Source: Desertimonas sp963786985
GTDB taxonomy: Bacteria > Actinomycetota > Acidimicrobiia > Acidimicrobiales > Ilumatobacteraceae
Direction: 5' to 3'
Assembly: GCA_963786985.1 (NCBI GenBank)
Contig: CAWBBL010000025.1
Coordinates: 124,001 to 188,000, forward strand
Length of the DNA: 64,000 nt
The position numbers and the translations under genes were made by a program. The first letter of the stretch is position 1. Each line of letters begins with the position of its first letter. The notes below the pieces were generated by a model, which saw nothing but the letters and a program-made list of their open reading frames with translations, ran no database searches and was not told the origin of the DNA. Positions 25,887-34,473 of this stretch are shown here, in pieces.

Positions 25887-26871
25887 CGAAGACCTGTTCG
25901 CGGCGATCGCCAAAAATGCCCTGCGGCCGGAACACGACGAGGGCGGCGAGCGCCACGCCGGCGACGATGAACTTGACCTGGCTGAAGTTGTCGGTCGCCA
26001 CCAACCAGTCGGGAAGCTTGTCGCGGCGCGTGGCCTGGCTGAGCAAGGTGTCGACGAACCCATACACGAAGAAGAAGATCATCGTGCCGACGATCGGCCC
26101 CTTGGCTCGACCGAGACCGCCGATGATGATGACCGTGAAGCAGATGAACGTCAGGTTCGGGGCGAACTGGCCGGGTGTCGCCGCCTGGGTCTGCGCGGCG
26201 AGCAGCAGCCCGCCGAGCGAGCCGATCAAGCCACCGATGATCAGGCTCTGCAGCTTGAAGGCGACGACGTTCTTGCCGAGGGCCCGGGCGGCGTCCTCGT
26301 CCTCGCGGATGCTCTTCAGCACGCGGCCCCATGGACTACGCATCAATGCCCACACGAGCACCGACACGACTGCCACGACCGTCCACCCCAGGACCATCAT
26401 CCACAGTCGGTAGCCATCGAAGGTCTGCGCACCGATCCAGAACCGGTCGTCGTCCACCCACGGGTTGAGGTCCGAAAAGAACTCGGTCCAGCCCTGGCGC
26501 CCGTCGGTCCCACCGGTGAGCCAGGTGAACCGCGTCGAGCTGACGAAGTAGCGGATGATCTCGGCGGCGGCGATCGTGACGATCGCCAGGTAGTCGGCGC
26601 GCAGTCGCAACGTCGGCAGGCCGAGCACGAGCGAAAGGGCGATCGAACAGACGACCACGAGGCCCAATGCCGCATACCAGGGCCAGCCGTACTCGATGAT
26701 CGGGATGGCGAAGGCGTAGGCGCCGACGGCGGCGAATCCGGCTTGTCCGAAGTTGAGTAGGCCGGTGTATCCGACGTGGACGTTCAATCCAACGGCGATG
26801 AGGCAGACCGCTGCGGCGAACGCGTTGATCGACGTGTAGACCGCGCTGGAGAAGATCAGCTCCCAGTTCAC
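25876..26871 (-). CDS. livM: Branched-chain amino-acid ABC transporter permease LivM
   Basis: A 331-residue inner-membrane permease with about nine hydrophobic helices. GYTGLLNFGQAGFAAVGAYAF near the N-terminus and SIREDEDAARALGKNV in the cytoplasmic loop are LivM hallmarks, and the C-terminus ends with VFRPQGIFG. A charged external loop carries TGGTDGRQGW. The start is GTG 26871, which overlaps the livH stop as GTGA. It pairs with LivH to form the channel. Confidence 0.92.
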   Translation of the reverse strand: MNWELIFSSAVYTSINAFAAAVCLIAVGLNVHVGYTGLLNFGQAGFAAVGAYAFAIPIIEYGWPWYAALGLVVVCSIALSLVLGLPTLRLRADYLAIVTIAAAEIIRYFVSSTRFTWLTGGTDGRQGWTEFFSDLNPWVDDDRFWIGAQTFDGYRLWMMVLGWTVVAVVSVLVWALMRSPWGRVLKSIREDEDAARALGKNVVAFKLQSLIIGGLIGSLGGLLLAAQTQAATPGQFAPNLTFICFTVIIIGGLGRAKGPIVGTMIFFFVYGFVDTLLSQATRRDKLPDWLVATDNFSQVKFIVAGVALAALVVFRPQGIFGDRREQVFDVR

Positions 26872-28208
26872 CCGATGCGCTCCTTGCTGCCGAGGATTCC
26901 CTGCGGACGGATGAGCAGGATGATGATCAGGGCGACGAGGGCCCCGACGTTCTTCATGTCATTGGCGTTGGGTACGACGAATGTCCACAGCTCGACGAAC
27001 ATCCCGATCACGAGCGAACCGATGAGCGCGCCGAACGGGTTGCCGAGCCCGCCGAGGGTGATCGCCGCGAACATCAGCAACAGCAACGTGAAGCCCATGT
27101 CCCAGCGGATGCCGTACTCGAGCCCGTACATCACCCCGCCGAGCCCCGCCAGTGCGCCGCCGAGGATCCAGACGAGGAGGATCACCCGGTCGGAGTCGAT
27201 GCCACTCGACGACGCCAACTCGGGGTTGTCGGAAACCGCACGAATCGCCTTGCCGAAGCGAGCCTTGAGGAGGAACAGGGCGACACCGATGATGACCGCG
27301 CCGGAGATGCAGATGATCCACAGCGACCGCGGCGGGTATTCGATCGGGCCGAGGTCGATGAGGTCGGGTTGCAGGGTGTACTGGCTGTACTGCTCCAAGG
27401 CACCGCCGGCGAGGAACAGGTAGAGGTGCCGGGCGGCCAGGGCGATGCCGATCGACACGATCATCATCGACGTCAGACTCGTACCACGGTGCCGCAACGG
27501 TCGCCACACCCCGAGTTCGAACAGCCCACCGACGACCGCCGTGACGACGATCGCCACGATCGCCGCAGGCAACAGCGACCACGAAGCCCAACTTCGGTTG
27601 AGGCCCCAGGCGACCAACGCACCGAGCGTGACCATCTCGCCGTGGGCGAAGTTCGAGAGTCCGGTGGTGCCGAAGATGAGGGACAGTCCGACCGACGTGA
27701 TGGCGATGATCATCGCCAGCTTGAAGCCATTGGCCAGGGTCGGCAGGAACTGGCTCCACTTGCTCTCCGCTTGCCGCAAGTCTTCGCCGAGGAAGAACAC
27801 GCGGGTGGTGTTGCTGTTGGCCGGGATGTTGACGGCCTCGTAGACCTCTGTCTCGCCCTCGGGGATCGTGATGCCCTCCGGCAGCGACTCCGTGTCCAAC
27901 CGCACGTTGTACGTGCCGGCCTCCGGGACGGCGATGGAGTACTGGCCGCCCTCGTCCGTCACCCCCTCGGCGATCAGCGTGCCGTCGGGAGTCTCGACGA
28001 CGATGCGCACGTCGGCAACGCCTTCGCGGACCTCCTCACCGTCCTCTTCGAACTCGTTCTGCACACGGCCACCGAGCGTCTGATTGGTGTCCTCGTCCTG
28101 GGCGGCGGCGATGCCGAAGTCGGCCAGCAGGAACCCGATCGGGACTGCCAGCACGGCGATCAGTCCTGCGCGCCGGATTGCGCCGCCCGACGTTCCCCCC
28201 ACTGCCAT
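26868..28208 (-). CDS. livH: LivH-type permease with an extra N-terminal secreted domain
   Basis: A 446-residue protein that is about 150 residues longer than usual LivH. Residues about 10-38 form a signal-like hydrophobic segment ending AAAQDED. Residues about 45-145 form a beta-rich module (VADVRIVVETPDG, VTDEGGQYSIAVPEAGTYNVRL) like carboxypeptidase regulatory-like or transthyretin-fold domains. From about 155 the permease begins: GLSLIFGTTGLSNFAHGEM, AIRAVSDNPELASSSGID, ending LIRPQGILG. The start is ATG 28208 (MAVGGTSG); the module may sit outside the membrane near the binding protein. First gene of livHMGF. Confidence 0.87.
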   Translation of the reverse strand: MAVGGTSGGAIRRAGLIAVLAVPIGFLLADFGIAAAQDEDTNQTLGGRVQNEFEEDGEEVREGVADVRIVVETPDGTLIAEGVTDEGGQYSIAVPEAGTYNVRLDTESLPEGITIPEGETEVYEAVNIPANSNTTRVFFLGEDLRQAESKWSQFLPTLANGFKLAMIIAITSVGLSLIFGTTGLSNFAHGEMVTLGALVAWGLNRSWASWSLLPAAIVAIVVTAVVGGLFELGVWRPLRHRGTSLTSMMIVSIGIALAARHLYLFLAGGALEQYSQYTLQPDLIDLGPIEYPPRSLWIICISGAVIIGVALFLLKARFGKAIRAVSDNPELASSSGIDSDRVILLVWILGGALAGLGGVMYGLEYGIRWDMGFTLLLLMFAAITLGGLGNPFGALIGSLVIGMFVELWTFVVPNANDMKNVGALVALIIILLIRPQGILGSKERIG

Positions 28209-28275
28209 GGTGGTGGCAGGGTACGACGTCCGGCGCGCTGCGTCCAACAAAACGGAGCCTGGCCAGACTGGGGAC

Positions 28276-28833
28276 GTGGTCTCACTCGACGACGCTCGCC
28301 GACTCCTCGGAGTGAGCCCTGATGCCGGCGTCGAGGACGTCCGGGCGGCCCGCCGACGGCTCGCCAAACGCTGCCATCCGGATGTCGCCGGAGGCGATAC
28401 GGAGACGATGCGTCAACTCAACGAGGCCGCCTCGATCGTGTTGCACGAGTTGGGAGTCGTCAGCGAGGACACCGAATCGCCGATCGACGCCGCAGCACGG
28501 CGGCGGTGGCCTGCGCCGCGGCGGCCGCCGACCGGTGCCCGCGTCGACCACGACGTCGCGTCGTTCGTGATCGAAGCCCTCCCGGCGGTGGCGTTCGAGG
28601 CCCTGCTGGTCGTCACCTCGTGGATCGGCGAGGTCGTCGTCGACGAACCGCCCTACCAGCTCGACGTGCTCCTCCTCGATCCGCTGCGCTGCTGGTGCCG
28701 GCTCGACCTCGTGCCAGACGCCGGAGCCAGCACGGTGAGCCTGACGATCGCCGCCCTCCCGGACGAGGCCCTGCCCGACATCGACGATGTTCGCGACCTG
28801 TGGGTCGCGTCGCTCAATCGCCTCGGGAGATGA
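28276..28833 (+). CDS. J-domain-like protein
   Basis: A 185-residue protein. The first about 60 residues resemble a J-domain: SLDDARRLLGVSPDAGVEDV, then ARRRLAKRCHPDVAGG with the HPD tripeptide needed to stimulate DnaK, then a helix with QLNEAASIVLHEL. The remaining part has no glycine-rich or zinc region and is of unknown function, ending in a helical stretch DIDDVRDLWVASLNRLG. The start is GTG 28276 (VVSLDD). It diverges from livH with 67 bp between them. A role as a specialised co-chaperone is inferred from the HPD motif alone. Confidence 0.7.
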   Translation: MVSLDDARRLLGVSPDAGVEDVRAARRRLAKRCHPDVAGGDTETMRQLNEAASIVLHELGVVSEDTESPIDAAARRRWPAPRRPPTGARVDHDVASFVIEALPAVAFEALLVVTSWIGEVVVDEPPYQLDVLLLDPLRCWCRLDLVPDAGASTVSLTIAALPDEALPDIDDVRDLWVASLNRLGR

Positions 28834-28869
28834 CCCGACGTTCAGGTGCGCCCGATGGGGTAGCGCGGG

Positions 28870-30060
28870 TCAGGCGTTCGTGGAATCTGTTGACGTGCTG
28901 GCGGTCCACAGCTCGTCGATGATCCGGCCGACGATGCCCCCTGCGTCGACCTGGTCGTTGTTGGTGAGAACGACCAACGTGTCGCCGGTGGCGGGGGCGT
29001 AGACAGCGGTGCTGTCGTAGCCGTCGGCGCGCGATGATGTCACTGACGGTGCAGCCCCGCCCCCGCCGACGTAGTACATCTGCGTGCCATCAGGGGCGAC
29101 GAAACCGCCGATCCCGAGGCCGTAGCCCTCGGGTGAGAGGGTGGTGATCTCGGCGAGTGATTCGGCGGACACCAGCTCGCCGTCGAACAGACCGCCCAGG
29201 AACGTCGCCAGCTCACCGGTGGTGGAGAACGCAACGGCGGGCCAAAACCTCGACGCGAGCGAGGCATAGGGCTGGGCGGGGTCACCTTCGATCCCGGGCG
29301 TCCCTGACCAACCAGCGGCGAGGCCGTCCGGGATCGGTGCGTCGCCGGTGTCGATGGCGGTCACCTCCAGCCCGAGTGGTTCGGTGACCCGCTGACGAAG
29401 CACGGTGTTGAGATCGGTGCCTTCGATCTCTTCGATCAGCTGACCCAACAAGTTGAAGTTGACCGCGGCGTATTGCCGTAGCAGCCCCGGAGGGCTCGCG
29501 AACGAATCCTCGAGGTAGCTGAGCACCTCATCCGGCGTGAAGACACGTGCCGGATCTGCCAACGCGTCGGCGAGCAGTTCTGGCGCGCGGTCGATTTGCG
29601 GAAGTCCGCTCTGGTGGCTGAGGAGCTGGCGGATGGTTACGTCTCCACCGATCACAGCGTCAGGCAGGTAGGTCGACAGCGGTTCATCGAGCTCGATGCG
29701 GCCCTCCTCGACGAGTTGCATCACCAACGCGGCGATGAACATCGATGACACATCACCCGTTCGGAACGGCGTGTCGGCGGTGATCGGATCACCATTGACG
29801 TTGGCATCGCCGATGACCGCCGTTGTCGACTCCCCATCACGGATCGACAACACGGCGACCCCGCCGTCACGATCACCGAGCGCGTCAACGAGCACAGCGT
29901 CCAGCGCATCCGCCGACAATGACTCGGACGGAGATGACGTGGCGCTCGTCTCGTCGGGCGTTGTCGCCGCCGCGGCCGCCGTATCGGCGACCGCCAGACC
30001 CGTCAAGAACAGAGAAGTCAGTCCGGGAGCGAACAGAGCGCGTACACGAAGTCGAGACAC
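28870..30060 (-). CDS. Secreted serine-hydrolase (class C beta-lactamase) homologue lacking catalytic residues
   Basis: A 396-residue secreted protein with a signal peptide (about 1-30) and a Ser/Thr-rich linker. The fold matches class C beta-lactamase-related hydrolases: VVTIRQLLSHQSGLP-like, EPLSTYLPD, NLLGQLIEEIEG. But the active site is gone. Where FRxGSxTK is expected it reads FRTGDVSSMF (about 99-108), so the nucleophile Ser is Asp and the Lys is Ser. The YxN motif reads YAA, and the late HxG reads VGGGG. It is therefore probably a pseudoenzyme that binds peptidoglycan-like ligands or has a structural job. The operon context gives no hint. Confidence 0.78.
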   Translation of the reverse strand: MSRLRVRALFAPGLTSLFLTGLAVADTAAAAATTPDETSATSSPSESLSADALDAVLVDALGDRDGGVAVLSIRDGESTTAVIGDANVNGDPITADTPFRTGDVSSMFIAALVMQLVEEGRIELDEPLSTYLPDAVIGGDVTIRQLLSHQSGLPQIDRAPELLADALADPARVFTPDEVLSYLEDSFASPPGLLRQYAAVNFNLLGQLIEEIEGTDLNTVLRQRVTEPLGLEVTAIDTGDAPIPDGLAAGWSGTPGIEGDPAQPYASLASRFWPAVAFSTTGELATFLGGLFDGELVSAESLAEITTLSPEGYGLGIGGFVAPDGTQMYYVGGGGAAPSVTSSRADGYDSTAVYAPATGDTLVVLTNNDQVDAGGIVGRIIDELWTASTSTDSTNA

Positions 30061-30201
30061 GACCTTCCCCTCTCAATCCTGCCTGGGATCCCCTGGACCT
30101 GCCGCGACCGTATCGACGGCCCGCCGCGGAGTCAGTCGAATACTCGACGAACTTCGCCCGATCGCCTCAGACGGGCGATTTCTCCCGACCGAGTGCTCCT
30201 G

Positions 30202-31263
30202 TCAATCGGTCATCGGGGCCGGGCCGGCAGACGCACGCACCGTGAACGTCGGAATGAGAACGTGGTCGCGGGCGCCGACGTCCTCATGGTCGATGGCGAG
30301 ATCGACGGCTAGCGCCGCCATCTCGGTGATCGGGTTGTGCACGGTGGTGAGCGGCGGCGCCGTGTACGTCGCGAGCGGAATGTCGTCGAAGCCGACGATC
30401 GATACGCGAGCGGGAACGGCGATGCCGCGGCTGTGGGCCGCGTGGAGCGCGCCGAGGGCGAGCAGATCGGTCGCCGTGACGACGGCCGTCGGCGGAGCTG
30501 GCGTCGCCGCCAGCTCACCGAAGGCATCGGCGCCGGCAGCCGGGTCGCTGACCGCGGGCACGACGTGGGCATCGTCCGGTGGCATCCCCAGCTCGCCGAG
30601 GCGCTCGACGAACGCCGTCCGCCGTTCGCGCAGGTCGCCGTGCGACCCGCCGCCGATGAAGCCGAAGCGGCGATGGCCGAGCGCGACGAGATGGTCGACG
30701 GCGAGACGGACGCCCACCCGGTTGTCGACGTTGACGGTGTCGATTCCGGGTAGGGGGGTGCCCTGCCAGAGCGCGACGACGGGAACGGTGGCGGCGGCGA
30801 GGTCGTCGAGCAGCCGCGGCTGGTCGCGCATGTCACCGAACACGATGATTGCGTCGCAGTGGCGGGTCTCGAGCAGGCCGTGCAGCTCGATCGCCTCGTC
30901 GGCGAGCCCGTGGGCACTGCCGAGCACGACGTTGTAGTTGCGCTCGCGGGCGCGCGTCGACACCGCTTCGACCCCAGGGGCGAAGAACGGGTCGGAGATC
31001 TCGCGGACGATGATCCCGAGCAGCATCGTCTTCGCCCCGCGCAGTCCACGGGCGAGCGGGTTGGGCCGGTAGCCGAGCCGGTTGGCGACGTCGAGCACGC
31101 GCTGTCGTGTCACGGCGGCGATCGGAACCGTGGTGACGGCGTCGTTGAGGATCCGCGAGACGGTCGACTGCGACACCCCGGCGGCGCGGGCGATGTCCTG
31201 CATCGTCGCGGCGTGGTCGGGAGCCGGCGGGCCCCCGCTCGTCAGGTCCCCCGAACCTGGCAT
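30202..31263 (-). CDS. LacI-family transcriptional regulator
   Basis: A 353-residue LacI-type repressor. The helix-turn-helix is MQDIARAAGVSQSTVSRILN and the hinge helix is NPLARGLRG; the rest is a periplasmic-binding-like ligand domain (GFDDIPLATYTAPPLTTV). The start is ATG 31263 (MPGSGDLT). A TATGCT hexamer on its strand ends 9 nt upstream, so it may be leaderless. It is divergent from the sugar ABC operon and most likely controls it, and probably itself, through the shared intergenic region. The inducer should be the transported sugar, perhaps an arabinoside because GH127 is in the operon. Confidence 0.88.
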   Translation of the reverse strand: MPGSGDLTSGGPPAPDHAATMQDIARAAGVSQSTVSRILNDAVTTVPIAAVTRQRVLDVANRLGYRPNPLARGLRGAKTMLLGIIVREISDPFFAPGVEAVSTRARERNYNVVLGSAHGLADEAIELHGLLETRHCDAIIVFGDMRDQPRLLDDLAAATVPVVALWQGTPLPGIDTVNVDNRVGVRLAVDHLVALGHRRFGFIGGGSHGDLRERRTAFVERLGELGMPPDDAHVVPAVSDPAAGADAFGELAATPAPPTAVVTATDLLALGALHAAHSRGIAVPARVSIVGFDDIPLATYTAPPLTTVHNPITEMAALAVDLAIDHEDVGARDHVLIPTFTVRASAGPAPMTD

Positions 31264-31267
31264 ACGG

Positions 31268-31299
31268 TTGACAGCATAGCAATGGCTGCATAGCATTGC
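31268..31299 (+). promoter_or_regulatory. Sigma-70 type promoter with embedded operator-like inverted repeat
   Basis: TTGACA (31268-31273), 17 nt, then TAGCAT (31291-31296) is a near-consensus promoter for the sugar operon. GCAATG and CATTGC, separated by 9 nt (31279-31299), form an inverted repeat over the -10, and GCATAGCA occurs twice 14 bp apart. The minus-strand hexamer TATGCT for the lacI-type gene lies in the same stretch. A LacI-type repressor bound here would block both. Confidence 0.65.
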
Positions 31300-31335
31300 A
31301 GTCCTGGCGAAGTGGCGCCTATGGGGGAGGGACCG

Positions 31336-32709
31336 ATGAAATTGCATCGTGCACTACTGGCGCTCGTGTTCGGCGCGGGCATCGTGATCGCCGGCGGGAT
31401 CACGACCTCGGCGACGACCGTGCCACCACCCGACTCGGCACCGCCGGAGGAGGCGGCGCCGGCGACCGTGCCGACCGAGTGGGATGTCGAGGCGACCGGG
31501 ACCTGCGACGGCGGCCCGATGACGATGTGGGAGCGCTCTGGCGGCAACGCCCAGATGGTCGACGCCCTCGTCGCCGCCTGGAACCAGGTCTACCCCGACT
31601 GCCAGATCGAACTGACCTACATCGTGCACGCCGAGATGGTGCCGCAGCTGGCCCGGGGGATCGAAACCGGCGACGTGCCCGACCTGATGGGCTTGGACTT
31701 GATCTACGGCCCACAGTTCACGTCCGCCGGCCAACTCCAGGACATCACCGATCTGATCGGCGACGATCCGTTGGCCGCGAACATCGTCGAGGGCCACCGC
31801 AGCGTTGCCACGTGGGACGATCGGCTCTACGGCGTGCCGCTCTACGCCGACGTTTCGCTGCTGTTCCAGAACAGAGCTCTCTTCGAGCAGGCCGGGCTCG
31901 ACCCCGATGTTCCGCCGACCAACCTGCAGGAGCTGCACGACATGGCCGCGGCGATCAACGACCCGGAGAACGGCGTCTACGGCTACTACCTGGCTGGCAA
32001 CTGCTCCGGGTGCAACATCTTCACCTTCGCACCGTTGATCTGGGCCTCTGGTGGGACGATCGAGCCGGCCGAGTGTGGCGACGAGGCGCTCGTCGGCGAC
32101 AGCATCCCGACGGTGCTCGAGTGGGCGCGGATGATGCACCAGGAGGGTCTCATCGACCCCGCAGCCCAGGCGGAGAACGGCGAGACCTTCGCCAACGTCT
32201 TCGGCTCGGGCAGCACCGGGATCATGGGCACCGGCAACTTCAACGTGTTCCTGGCGAAGCAGCAGAACCCCGACATCGACCTCAGCGTCGCCCTGCTCCC
32301 CGGACTCGAGTCCGGCCAGACAGCCTCCTTCGCCGGCGGCGACATCGTGACGGTGCCGATGGGCTCCGATCGGCTCGAGGACGCCGTCGAGTTCATGAAG
32401 TTCATCCTCTCCGACCAGGTCCAGGAGAACGTGTACATGAGGCTGGGCAACCTGCCCACCAGGAGCGACGTCGAGCCCGTCTACGACGACCCGGACGTCG
32501 CCGACACGCTGCAGGCACTGTCGGTCGCCCAGACGCCGTTCACGCTGAAGTTCTTCGAGCTGATCAACTCGCCGCAGAGCCCGTGGCTGCAGATGCTCCA
32601 GCGTGTGTACTACACCGACGAGCCGATCGACGAGATCATCGCCGACACGAAGGCGCAAATGGAGGAGATCATCTGCGAGGGAGCGGAGGCTCCCGCGACG
32701 ACCGGCTGA
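31336..32709 (+). CDS. Sugar ABC transporter substrate-binding protein
   Basis: A 457-residue extracellular solute-binding protein of family 1. A signal peptide (about residues 1-28) and a Pro/Ala/Glu-rich linker precede the mature part. Typical segments are MVDALVAAWNQVYPDCQIE, VPDLMGLDLIYGP, YGVPLYADVSLLFQNRALFEQAG and FAGGDIVTVPMGSDRLEDAVEFMKF. ATG 31336 has GGGGGAGGG upstream. It heads the operon with two permeases and a glycosidase; no ATPase gene is present, so a shared MsiK-type ATPase encoded elsewhere is likely. Confidence 0.9.
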   Translation: MKLHRALLALVFGAGIVIAGGITTSATTVPPPDSAPPEEAAPATVPTEWDVEATGTCDGGPMTMWERSGGNAQMVDALVAAWNQVYPDCQIELTYIVHAEMVPQLARGIETGDVPDLMGLDLIYGPQFTSAGQLQDITDLIGDDPLAANIVEGHRSVATWDDRLYGVPLYADVSLLFQNRALFEQAGLDPDVPPTNLQELHDMAAAINDPENGVYGYYLAGNCSGCNIFTFAPLIWASGGTIEPAECGDEALVGDSIPTVLEWARMMHQEGLIDPAAQAENGETFANVFGSGSTGIMGTGNFNVFLAKQQNPDIDLSVALLPGLESGQTASFAGGDIVTVPMGSDRLEDAVEFMKFILSDQVQENVYMRLGNLPTRSDVEPVYDDPDVADTLQALSVAQTPFTLKFFELINSPQSPWLQMLQRVYYTDEPIDEIIADTKAQMEEIICEGAEAPATTG

Positions 32710-32732
32710 GCAGCAGCAGCGCCTGAATTCGG

Positions 32733-33611
32733 ATGCGGGCGAGGACGAAGCGGAAGTTGGCCGGCGCCGCCTACGTGGCGCCGGCCTTCCTCTTCGTCCT
32801 CGCCTTCACCGTGTACCCGTTCGTGCGCACGTTCCGGATCTCGCTGACCGACGAGTCGCTGCTCCTCCCCGCCGAGTACGTCGGGCTCGACAACTTCCGC
32901 GACGCCCTCGACGACGACCAATTCTGGGGGGCGTTCCGGTTCACCCTGAAGTACACGGTGTTGCTCACCCCGATCCTGATGATCGGCGGCTACCTCCTCG
33001 CCCTCCTGCTGGCGACGAACACGGGCGTGCGCCGGTTCACCCGCGCCGTGGTGTTCATCCCGGTGGTGATCGGTCTCGGCGTCTCCAGCCTGTTGTGGTA
33101 CTGGCTGTTCAGCCCCCGCTTCGGGTTGATCAACGCGGCCTTGCAGGATCTCGGGATCATCGACGAGCCGATCCTCTGGCTCGGGGTCAACCCCAACACC
33201 TCGCTGTGGGCGATCATCGTGTCGATCACGTGGAAGGTGATCGGGTTCGGGATGATCCTGTTCGTCGCCGCCATCCAGGCTGTCCCGAAAGAGGTCAACG
33301 AGGCGGCGCTCGTCGACGGGGCAAGCGCGTGGCAACGAGCGATTCGGGTGACCTTGCCGCTGACCATGCGCACGGTGCTGCTCGTCACCCTGATCAGCGT
33401 CATCGGCTCCCTGCTCGCCTTCGACCAGTTCTTCCTGATGACCGCCGGCCAGCCGCTGAACCAGACCGCTACCTCGGTGTTCTACATCTACCTCAACACC
33501 TTCCCGTTCCTGAAGCTCGGCTACGGGGCCGCCCTCTCGCTGATGCTCGCCGGGTTCATCCTCATCTTCACGGTCACGCAGATGGTGCTGAGCAGGAGGA
33601 GCGCGCGATGA
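32733..33611 (+). CDS. Sugar ABC transporter permease (MalF type)
   Basis: A 292-residue permease with six membrane helices. The cytoplasmic EAA loop reads VNEAALVDGASAWQRAIRVTLPL, the contact for the ATPase. FTVYPFVRTFRISLTD and LDNFRDALDDDQFWGAFRFT are usual N-terminal features of MalF-type permeases. It starts 23 bp after the binding protein gene and is followed by the second permease 19 bp later, so the three are one transcription unit. Confidence 0.9.
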   Translation: MRARTKRKLAGAAYVAPAFLFVLAFTVYPFVRTFRISLTDESLLLPAEYVGLDNFRDALDDDQFWGAFRFTLKYTVLLTPILMIGGYLLALLLATNTGVRRFTRAVVFIPVVIGLGVSSLLWYWLFSPRFGLINAALQDLGIIDEPILWLGVNPNTSLWAIIVSITWKVIGFGMILFVAAIQAVPKEVNEAALVDGASAWQRAIRVTLPLTMRTVLLVTLISVIGSLLAFDQFFLMTAGQPLNQTATSVFYIYLNTFPFLKLGYGAALSLMLAGFILIFTVTQMVLSRRSAR

Positions 33612-33630
33612 CGCCGCGCCGTATCGGAGC

Positions 33631-34473
33631 ATGTCGATGACCCCTCGACGCGGTCGGTATCTCGTTGGCGCTGTGTGCATCGCGCTGTGCACGGTCATGC
33701 TGCTGCCGCTGCTCGCATCGGTGCTGCAGTCGGTGAAGCCGACTGAGGAGGCGGCCGAGGTCCCACCGACCTACGTGCCCCACGGTTTCAGCCTCGATGC
33801 GTACCGTCGGCTGTGGAACTACCAGGACGGCCTGCCGACCTACGTCATCAACAGTCTGGGCACGGCCGGGTTGACGGTGTTGTTCACGCTCGTGCTGACG
33901 GTGCTCGCTGGCTACGGCCTGGCCCGCTTCCCGGTTCCGTTCAAGGAGCCAGTGTTCGTCGTGCTCCTGCTCGCCCTGATCATCCCCTACCAGGCGCTGC
34001 TGACCCCGTTGTTCCTGATGTTCTCCGACCTCGGCCTGGCCAATTCGCTGGTCGGGCTCGCCATCGTGCACACGGCGATCCAGCTGCCGTTCAGCCTCTA
34101 CGTCATGCGCAACAGCTTCGAGGCGGTGCCGCGGGAGCTGGAGGAGGCAGCGATGATCGACGGCGCCGGTTCGCTGCAGATCCTGCGGCGGATCTTCCTC
34201 CCGGCCGTCGTCCCGGCGATCATCACGGTCGTCCTCTTCGCGTTCATCATGTCATGGAACGAGTTCCTCGGCGCCCTCGTGATGATGACCGACGGATCGA
34301 AGTTCACCCTTCCGGTGATCCTCGCCCAGGCCCGCACGGCGACGTCGCTCGGGGGCACGGACTGGTCGATGCTGCAAGCCGGGATCACGATCTCGATCGT
34401 TCCCTGTGTCGTCGTGTACCTGCTGTTGCAGCGCTACTTCGTGTCGGGGCTACTCACGGGAGCAGTGAAATGA
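33631..34473 (+). CDS. Sugar ABC transporter permease (MalG type)
   Basis: A 280-residue second permease with six helices, the EAA motif ELEEAAMIDGAGSLQILRRIFLP, and the common ending PVILAQARTATS...QRYFVSGLLTGAVK. A second in-frame ATG at 33637 is an equally good start. Its stop overlaps the glycosidase start (ATGA), which couples transport and hydrolysis. Confidence 0.9.
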   Translation: MSMTPRRGRYLVGAVCIALCTVMLLPLLASVLQSVKPTEEAAEVPPTYVPHGFSLDAYRRLWNYQDGLPTYVINSLGTAGLTVLFTLVLTVLAGYGLARFPVPFKEPVFVVLLLALIIPYQALLTPLFLMFSDLGLANSLVGLAIVHTAIQLPFSLYVMRNSFEAVPRELEEAAMIDGAGSLQILRRIFLPAVVPAIITVVLFAFIMSWNEFLGALVMMTDGSKFTLPVILAQARTATSLGGTDWSMLQAGITISIVPCVVVYLLLQRYFVSGLLTGAVK

